Positions 58,351 through 64,000 of a stretch of DNA of 64,000 nucleotides are shown piece after piece (the stretch's first letter is position 1; each line of letters starts with the position of its first letter). The notes beneath the pieces are model-generated. The model saw only the letters and a program-made list of their open reading frames with translations. It did not search any database and was not told where the DNA came from. Where the stretch lies: positions 21,888,501-21,952,500 of the forward strand of contig NC_079880.1 in NCBI RefSeq assembly GCF_029227915.1. The letters are read 5' to 3'. Source of the DNA: Hydractinia symbiolongicarpus. Taxonomy: Eukaryota; Cnidaria; Hydrozoa; Anthoathecata; Hydractiniidae. Both the position numbers and the translations under genes were made by a program.

Positions 58351-58797
58351 GTGGTTTTACCACCTATCCTCGTATCCTGTAGATACAGTTAAAAATCCAT
58401 GTCAGGGTTTAATAAAGCAAATAACACTGCTCACATTACATGTTGATACAGCATTTTAATTAAAAATAAGAACATGCTTACTTCAATACACTGAATATTT
58501 ATTTTCCACAGTAATCCCTTTTTAGCTCTAACAACGGCATGACAAATATTATGATGCAGGAACGTGCTGAAGAATGGTCTTTTTCAGTCTATTTCTTTCT
58601 ACGGAAACATGTTTGAAGCTTTCAATATTACTGAGTGTAGATGGATAACTTCTGATTTACAATTATATAAGTTTGAAAATAAACGAACAACTTAGTTAAA
58701 CTGGTAAGAGGGGTATTTTGCTTTGAAATCTGAAACTATAATTTTTGTAAACAGAGAAGTTTGTAGTGTATAAATAAATAAAATGTTAAAAAATAAA
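57167..58797 (+). repeat. Macro-repeat unit 5 (truncated)
   Basis: 1.6 kb with the same start junction and exon deletion. A stretch between aaaatatt and atgcaaat (about 57457) is also missing. Homology ends abruptly at 58797, after which unrelated sequence starts. Confidence 0.9.
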
Positions 58798-59327
58798 TGT
58801 GGAGTCGTCACTCTCCAAAGATAGGACCTGGTATAGTCAACCCCCTTTGCTGGCGTAATTTTTTTTGGTTGTTTTTCGCTTTTATTTTGACTGGGGTAAT
58901 AATCAAGACAGTTACAGTCACCTGTTAAAAAATCTGTTAACATAACTATCAAAATTATGCAATATGTGAACAAGAGATAAATGACTTATCCTAAGATTAC
59001 TAAGATGAGCATTGTATCATAAACCACAAAGCATATCAAAGCTTAACATTACACAAACCCTACCACACTTTGTGCACTTGTGTAGAGCGCCACCTACTAC
59101 ACCAACAAACATTGGTGGAGCGCAACCAACCGCCACAGTCAAAATATCTGATAATGCAAAGACTAATCCCAAAATACAATGTTCGAAATGACATAACCAT
59201 GTAGAAATATCCAGCAATGTATTGATAGTCATGAACCTAGCACAACTCTGCCACAGTTTATGCTCTAGTGTAGAGTGCCAAACTACACTTCCAACGATCT
59301 AACGGAGCGCTACCAACCATCACAATC
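58798..59327. repeat. Local duplication of a segment of about 190 bp
   Basis: Two related copies (about 59020-59145 and 59235-59335) share ccacactttgtgc or ccacagtttatgc, tgtagagcgcca or tgtagagtgcca, and ggagcgcaaccaacc or ggagcgctaccaacc. In addition gtggagtcgtcactctccaaa at 58799 reappears near 59434, which may mark another repeat. No gene is seen. Confidence 0.55.
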
Positions 59328-59645
59328 TTAACTATCAATACAACGACATACATTTGAAGCGACACAATTCAGAAAAGAGAACATATTTTTATTTTTTATT
59401 TTCACTATTTTTATTTTTATTTTTAAGACGGTGGAGTGGTCACTCTCCAAAGACAAGACCATTAAGGTTAAATCTAAGTCTGACAATAATCTCCAATCAG
59501 AGGCCAGGTGAAGGATTTCTTGAATTTTTGAACACTTTTTGGTGGGAAGACGTTTACCAGTTGGAACAAAGTATATTTTATGACACCTAGATGGTTTTGC
59601 TGGCTCATAATCGGATAAGAATTTCTTAATGGCTGTCACTAACAC
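59328..59645 (-). pseudogene. Short relic of an unnamed cnidarian-type ORF
   Basis: The minus frame includes AIKKFLSDYEPAKPSRCHKI, YFVPTGKRLP and EILHLASDWRLLSDLD. I recall a comparable layout (IYFVRPG.K, then a GA.DW....D block) downstream of reverse-transcriptase-like relics in cnidarian genomes. It is a fragment of about 75 residues without a proper start; the family is unnamed. Confidence 0.35.
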
Positions 59646-59934
59646 ACGTAGAACAGTATCATGGCGGGACGTGAATCAACCTTGTGAAAGGGCTGATTTA
59701 CAAGCGCCTAAAATGTGGGACATGTTACAAGAGGGTTTTTTACATAAGGTGCAACTTTTGTCCTTTTGAATTCGCCACTTGATAAGATTTAAGATAATTC
59801 CTTGAAAGTTCAAGAGGCTGTAGCACATGCAGTGACTGCTAAAAAACATTATCATAACGGCTTTGCTTCAATATAGCTTGGCGTCACAAAAGCTATTTAA
59901 AAAAGAACCGTAAACATTCCGAAACGTCACTGCA
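59646..59934. other. Spacer
   Basis: No feature is seen. Confidence 0.4.
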
Positions 59935-60353
59935 AATGGAAGAGCACAGTCCTTCTGCAACGAAGAAATCAACACCAAACAGCAGCAGCAACAGATCTCT
60001 GTTTTGTGCTTCACCTGGCACAGTAAATTTCTCTAGCAGGAGCAGAATCAATGAAACAGAAAGCAATTCATCGTCTTCAGCAAGGTCTTTATTCTTTTAA
60101 GATGAAGAAAGAGAAGCACTTAATGAAGAAAGACAAGATATGTCATCTTCTTGTGAGTTTTTATTCATTATGTAAACATAAACCTGTGTCATGTGCCTTG
60201 TCCTTCACCGTTAATCCTTAATTTCTAAGCTTTGGCATTACAAGACAAAATAAAGATGTTAGAAAATCGTTTATATACCCTACAACATCAATGTGATGAA
60301 GGGTTTCCTAATTCAAAACGCAAACAAAAAGTATTCGTTCCAAACGAAGTTAA
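59935..60353 (+). pseudogene. Possible two-exon gene fragment (Ser-rich, then coiled coil)
   Basis: From the ATG at about 59938: MEEHSPSATKKSTPNSSSN, CASPGTVNFSSRSRINETES, a stop at 60098 (TAA), then an acidic EEREALNEERQD. After an acceptor near 60240 comes LQDKIKMLENRLYTLQHQCD, a coiled coil, and KRKQKVFVPNEVK before GTATGT at 60354. It looks like the N-terminus of a DNA-binding or BEN-type protein. No downstream domain is found, so it is speculative. Confidence 0.35.
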
Positions 60354-60356
60354 GGT

Positions 60357-60387
60357 ATGTAGCTAGCTAGCTAGCTAGCTAGCTAGT
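60357..60387. repeat. (TAGC)n microsatellite
   Basis: About seven TAGC units directly after the donor site of the preceding exon-like block. Confidence 0.9.
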
Positions 60388-60469
60388 GTTATTACTCAGG
60401 TCTAATTCGGTGCAAAAAAAACTCTCTGCCTGGACTGACCGCTAATTGATAGCTACATAATTTTCCTAG

Positions 60470-60720
60470 TATCTGACAAGGATTGGGTACAGGGAAGGTA
60501 TAAGAAAGGAAAAATCTTGGGAATTTGAATTACTGACTCATAGCCCTTTATTGAAACGTAGTCGAGTTGATGTTTATTGTCTTGTGGCCAGGTTTCACTT
60601 AATGTGACGATGTCAAAATTGTAAGAATTCATCATGACACAAAATTCATCAAAAAAAGAGAGTAGAGATTGTGTATTGATATGTGCTATTGAGGTTGAGC
60701 TCCGGCGTCATTTCTTGGCT
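60470..60720 (-). pseudogene. Non-LTR retrotransposon (LINE) endonuclease N-terminus
   Basis: The minus strand reads FDEFCVMMNSYNFDIVTLSE, TW, DYVSIKGYESV. This is the start of an AP-like endonuclease in CR1/L2-type LINEs, with the catalytic E of the SETW box. About 75 residues survive; the reverse transcriptase is absent. Confidence 0.7.
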
Positions 60721-60959
60721 AATATTAGTTATTTCATCCAAGCTAATATCTAAAAATGTCAATTTGTCTCCTTAATTCTCCTTAATATCCTTACCTTTCT
60801 TCTGATTTTATTAGTGGTCACCCTGAATAAAAACATGGTGCTATTCCAACATCGAACATACCTGTAAGAAGTCTCAGTAAACAAGTTACACCAAGACCAC
60901 CAAGAAAGACTTTAAGTACTCCTTACAAAAACCTTTGTTAAGATTTAAACACACGCATG

Positions 60960-61560
60960 AAAAATTTAGAATCCTTGAATGATTGGGACTCCAGACTCTT
61001 CCAATTTTTTGAGCTTTTTAAATTTCTGTGAAGTTTGCGTAAAATATATCCCCCACCATAATGGACTCCTCCTATTTCCTTTTGTGATATATTAATATTT
61101 TTGTCAGCAGTAGCACTTGGAGTTTCTTTAATCGTAGACCATAATAAGTCAAGTTGAAGTATCGACGGAGGTATAAAATTTATTGGATGTGTAACAATAT
61201 TTGTATAGTATCAAGATTTAATTTTTCTGATGGTTTGTTATGGATAATTTTGTGTCGGTGAAGTTGATGTACTATTTTTTGTGAGATAGCTCTGTCAAAA
61301 TCATACTTTTGGTATGCTTGAAATTCTTTTGAAATAATTTCTAAAGAAACATTGCCATTAGTTACTATATTTCCCAATGCCTTTCAGAAAAGTTTGCTTA
61401 TAAAATCTTCGTAAACTAGTTCTTTTTTGTTCCCCTTCCTTAGCCTCAAGCTCATTATTATTGTGCTTTTTAATGCAATGAAGTTTTGATCCACCTTGTC
61501 ACATACTTTACAGGGAAAGTTGCCAAATCCGATCTAAAATGATAAATAGTGTGGTCAAAT
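60960..61560 (-). pseudogene. Unidentified decayed gene with KVC and GGYILRKL blocks
   Basis: Minus frames join to KFPCKVCDKVDQN (about 61515), KSTIIMSLRLRKGNKKELVY, the open frame 61180-61377 (GNIVTNGNVSLEIISKEFQA and on) and IGGVHYGGGYILRKLHRNLK near 61060-61010. The GGYI.RKL piece is like the C-terminal part of several transposase-linked proteins. There are several frameshifts. I cannot name it. Confidence 0.35.
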
Positions 61561-61699
61561 TAACATTTTCTGTGACATACAAAAGGCTTTTCCTCTTCTT
61601 CAGCAGCCTAGCTTGTTAGTCCTACTTTTTCTACCAAAACAGCTTTAATTTAGTTCAAGGGACTGTAATTTCTATTAGTAGGTTAAGAAATAGGTTGAT

Positions 61700-62296
61700 A
61701 CGATTTAGAAGGAGCAGTACCACAGCAAACGTAGGCAAAGTGCCGTCTCTTTTGGCAAGTATGACAAATTTTATCCACAACACGAGAATGGCTATCAGGG
61801 TGAAGGAACAGCCACAACGAAAACGGGATTGGGTTTAGAGTGTGAAGAAAATTTCTTACCCGGTGGTGCAGAAATCTTTAATTTGGTTTGTTTAACACGG
61901 TTTACCTCTTGATCTTCGAGTTCTGCTTTGATATTTACTTTGCACTTTTCAACAGCTACGGCTTGAATATTTCTATCTTCTAAGGTCTTGATGCGTAAAT
62001 CAAAAATTGCGTTGACGATAAAGTTGCATTTCGAAATAAATATCTTATAAATAAATATAAATATTTATCAAATAAATCTAACGCACTTTCGTATGTTTTA
62101 TCAGTACCTGGAACTAGTAGACTTTCGTAAATGTCATATACCTCTTTTCCTACGTAATTTAAAAGTAAAGCTAGTTTTTGTTGTCGGTGATGTTGAGAGC
62201 AACACAAAGGTTCTCAAAATGTTTTTTGTATTTAGTCCAATTTGTAGCGATTGTAGTAGTATCGTCTCTGTCGAATAACGGGAAACTCGGCATGGT
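61700..62296 (-). pseudogene. Ty3/gypsy-like gag with CCHC zinc knuckle
   Basis: The minus strand begins FPLFDRDDTTTIATNWTKY at 62296. After a frameshift come KLALLLNYVGKEVYDIYESL and TYESALDLFDKYL (62180-62050). A zinc knuckle CHTCQKRRHFAYVC (C-X2-C-X4-H-X4-C) follows near 61765-61725. This is the gag capsid pattern of gypsy-type elements. Stops and frameshifts abound; no pol is adjacent. Confidence 0.7.
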
Positions 62297-63635
62297 AAAC
62301 GTATTAGCGGTCATGATGTAGGTGTACGTAATCTTCTGTAAAACGCGTCGCCAATTTTATATCGTAGAATTTGAAAGTAAATACACCGCTAGTAAATAAT
62401 ATACGTCTTTCTTATATCTCGTTTATACAGCAACTGCCTGTCCAACACATATGTACTTTATCATCTTCGTCTTGGCCAAGTGGATATTATACTGAATTGT
62501 ATGAACCAAGTTACACGATACAACAGGAAGATCTTGCTTTGCCTAAAGATCTTTAAAGAGTTTAACCTCTACCGTTTGAAATAACAGAGTCGTTAGACTA
62601 GCCAAATCACTACAGCTTGCTGTTTTGTTATCTCATAAACAAAAAAAATATTTGAGGCTGTATTTTTTTTATCTACATTGCAAGCTTTTATTGCGTCTTT
62701 AAAACATTGACGAGCATGAGCATACGATAGTGGCTCATTTTTTGGTCTTAATCTTTCATTTTTTCTTAAAGATGTTTGCCTCTATATTGACAGGTGTAGA
62801 ATAACAAAATTATGTTACACATTTCAATATAGATAAATTAGAGAGTGAACATAATTTTGTGCTAGTTCTAAGGATCACGATAAATATCTGTTTTGATTTT
62901 TTTTTATAAAACTCTCAGATGTGTCTTATTAAAGATCAAATCAAAAAATCGAAAATGTTTTTCATAGTGTAAAAATCCGGAAGAGCCAACCAAACATATA
63001 TCGATAGTTCTTAGATTTGTAAGGTATTAACAACAATTAATTGTATAATGCGTTTTTGCGGCATTAAACATGTTTTTAACGAAGATTGTTTAAATTAAAA
63101 CATACTGTTTGATTAAATACTGTTATGGCATAATAACATCTTTCTATAATCGACAGAGAACGATACTCCTGTGTTAAATTTGATAAAAATAACAAAACAT
63201 GGAAAGAATCTGCTAGAAAATCTTGCACCTTAAATTTTAACGCCCATTTTTTCCAATTTTTTAATTATTGTTCATACTTTTTCCGAGTGTTTATTTTTCT
63301 ACATTTTGCATACGTTTTTGGGAATGCTTCAACTAATTCTGTCAGATCATCTTGTCATGGAAATAATGTGATTAGGTGATTTCTGATTAATTTCCTAAAT
63401 TTTGTAGAATTGTGCTAGTCTGGTGGTTGTGCTTGTTGCTGTTTTTTTCATCTCTTTTCCAAGAATTTCTCTAATGGCCGAATCTTCCGCATTGCAAAGC
63501 AGGCTACTCTGGGTCTTTAGTATTGTTGAATTTGCTGTTGTTCGCAACATTTCTGGAGCTTAAAGTATCTAGCTGGAAAGAACAAACGATTCTAATAATT
63601 TAAATTTTAAATATATTTTTTATCTTTACTATTTT
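62297..63635. other. AT-rich stretch without recognisable gene
   Basis: I see no motif, inverted ends or tandem structure. The short frame at 62371-62556 has no recognised domain. Confidence 0.5.
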
Positions 63636-63639
63636 CATT

Positions 63640-63954
63640 CTTCTTCAATAACCTGGTTTTACCCGTCTTCATTCTTTTTTCATCCTCACTATCGGAAGCG
63701 AGATCGTCCGACCATCTCATCCACAGTTTTCCACCCTGTTGGAGACCTACGTGCAAGTTTTTTTTTTAGCTTATTTCTTTTTTCTATGTACTTTTTAGGG
63801 ATTTGTAAACTCTTAACAAATTTCATTCGTCACTTATCTGGTTTTTAATGTCAGAATTAAATTCGTATTGCACTCTGTTGCCCTTGTGTTCTCTTCGGCG
63901 CTTCGGATGATTCTCTTCGTCAGGACTTGGTGATCTTGAACGTAATTTTGACAT
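63640..63954 (-). pseudogene. Basic Ser/Arg-type N-terminal ORF relic, probably retroelement ORF1
   Basis: The minus ATG at 63954 opens MSKLRSRSPSPDEENHPKRR, then VQYEFNSDIKNQISDE, a frameshift, KSLQIPKKYIEKRNKLKKKL, GWKTVDEM and SDDLASDSEDEKRMKTG. I associate the combination of an SR-type head, a GW.TV.E block and ASDSEDEKR with ORF1 (gag-like) of DIRS-type or similar elements in cnidarians. The downstream part is unreadable. Confidence 0.4.
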
Positions 63955-64000
63955 ATTTCTCTTTAACTTATTACAGCTCTGATAATTAATCGACTTGTGA

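Noticed and set aside
38136-58797. Macro-repeat as pure assembly duplication
   Set aside because: Units differ by private indels, a private tandem duplication and distinct deletions, so at least part of the array is real; long reads would still be needed for exact copy number.

Overview
The window looks like a metazoan nuclear genome segment, most likely cnidarian (possibly hydrozoan). It is AT-rich, has GT-AG introns, and is built almost entirely from nested, decayed mobile elements and tandem duplications. The lineage is inferred from recognising cnidarian-type transposon-linked protein families by memory; no search was run. I see no intact single-copy host gene, no rRNA, no intact tRNA and nothing prokaryotic.

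Layout. 1-1.9 kb: AT-rich with a small dispersed repeat. 1.9-2.8 kb: Ty3/gypsy pol relic. 3.1-8.2 kb: a tandem array of about 4.8 monomers of 1,049/1,050 bp with a dimeric higher-order pattern. 8.4-14.4 kb: relics of a USP-like ubiquitin peptidase gene and another conserved cnidarian-type gene. This stretch is split by a 2.9-kb element with 30-bp-iterated inverted ends (HECT-like and integrase-core relics, TA target duplication) and by a 1.1-kb element with near-perfect inverted ends (HIRAN domain and a transposase-like tail, TA target duplication). 14.2-15.3 kb: gypsy RNase H scrap, then a Harbinger-type DDE transposase with its D, D and E motifs. 15.4-17.07 kb and 31.49-31.88 kb: two halves of one minus-strand SAP-SWIM-YqaJ gene.

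Those halves are separated by an apparent 14.4-kb DNA transposon (17,075-31,488). It has 16-bp perfect terminal inverted repeats and a TT target duplication. It encodes a five-exon protein of about 900 residues that I do not recognise as any named transposase and that carries one nonsense codon and one frameshift. This is the best candidate for an undescribed system. Inside it sits an 8.4-kb Penelope-like retroelement composite (three arms of about 575 bp, two ORF1/ORF2 cassettes, one broken reverse transcriptase), flanked by a 295-bp direct duplication of the gene's 3' end.

33.1-58.8 kb: five tandem units of 1.6 to 8 kb carrying a degenerate multi-exon gene (possibly BEN-like). Two units also carry a divergent minus-strand relic, and two carry a Harbinger transposase relic. 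A shared exon deletion and recurrent junctions show how the array grew. 58.8-64 kb: scraps of LINE endonuclease, retrotransposon gag with zinc knuckle, a basic SR-like N-terminus and others, all decayed.

Functional theme: several selfish elements here carried accessory domains (HECT, HIRAN, SAP/SWIM/YqaJ nuclease), and the flanking USP-like relic adds another ubiquitin-linked domain. All reading frames of recognisable genes carry lesions except the two small Penelope-associated ORFs and short fragments, so the window is a graveyard with some young amplifications.
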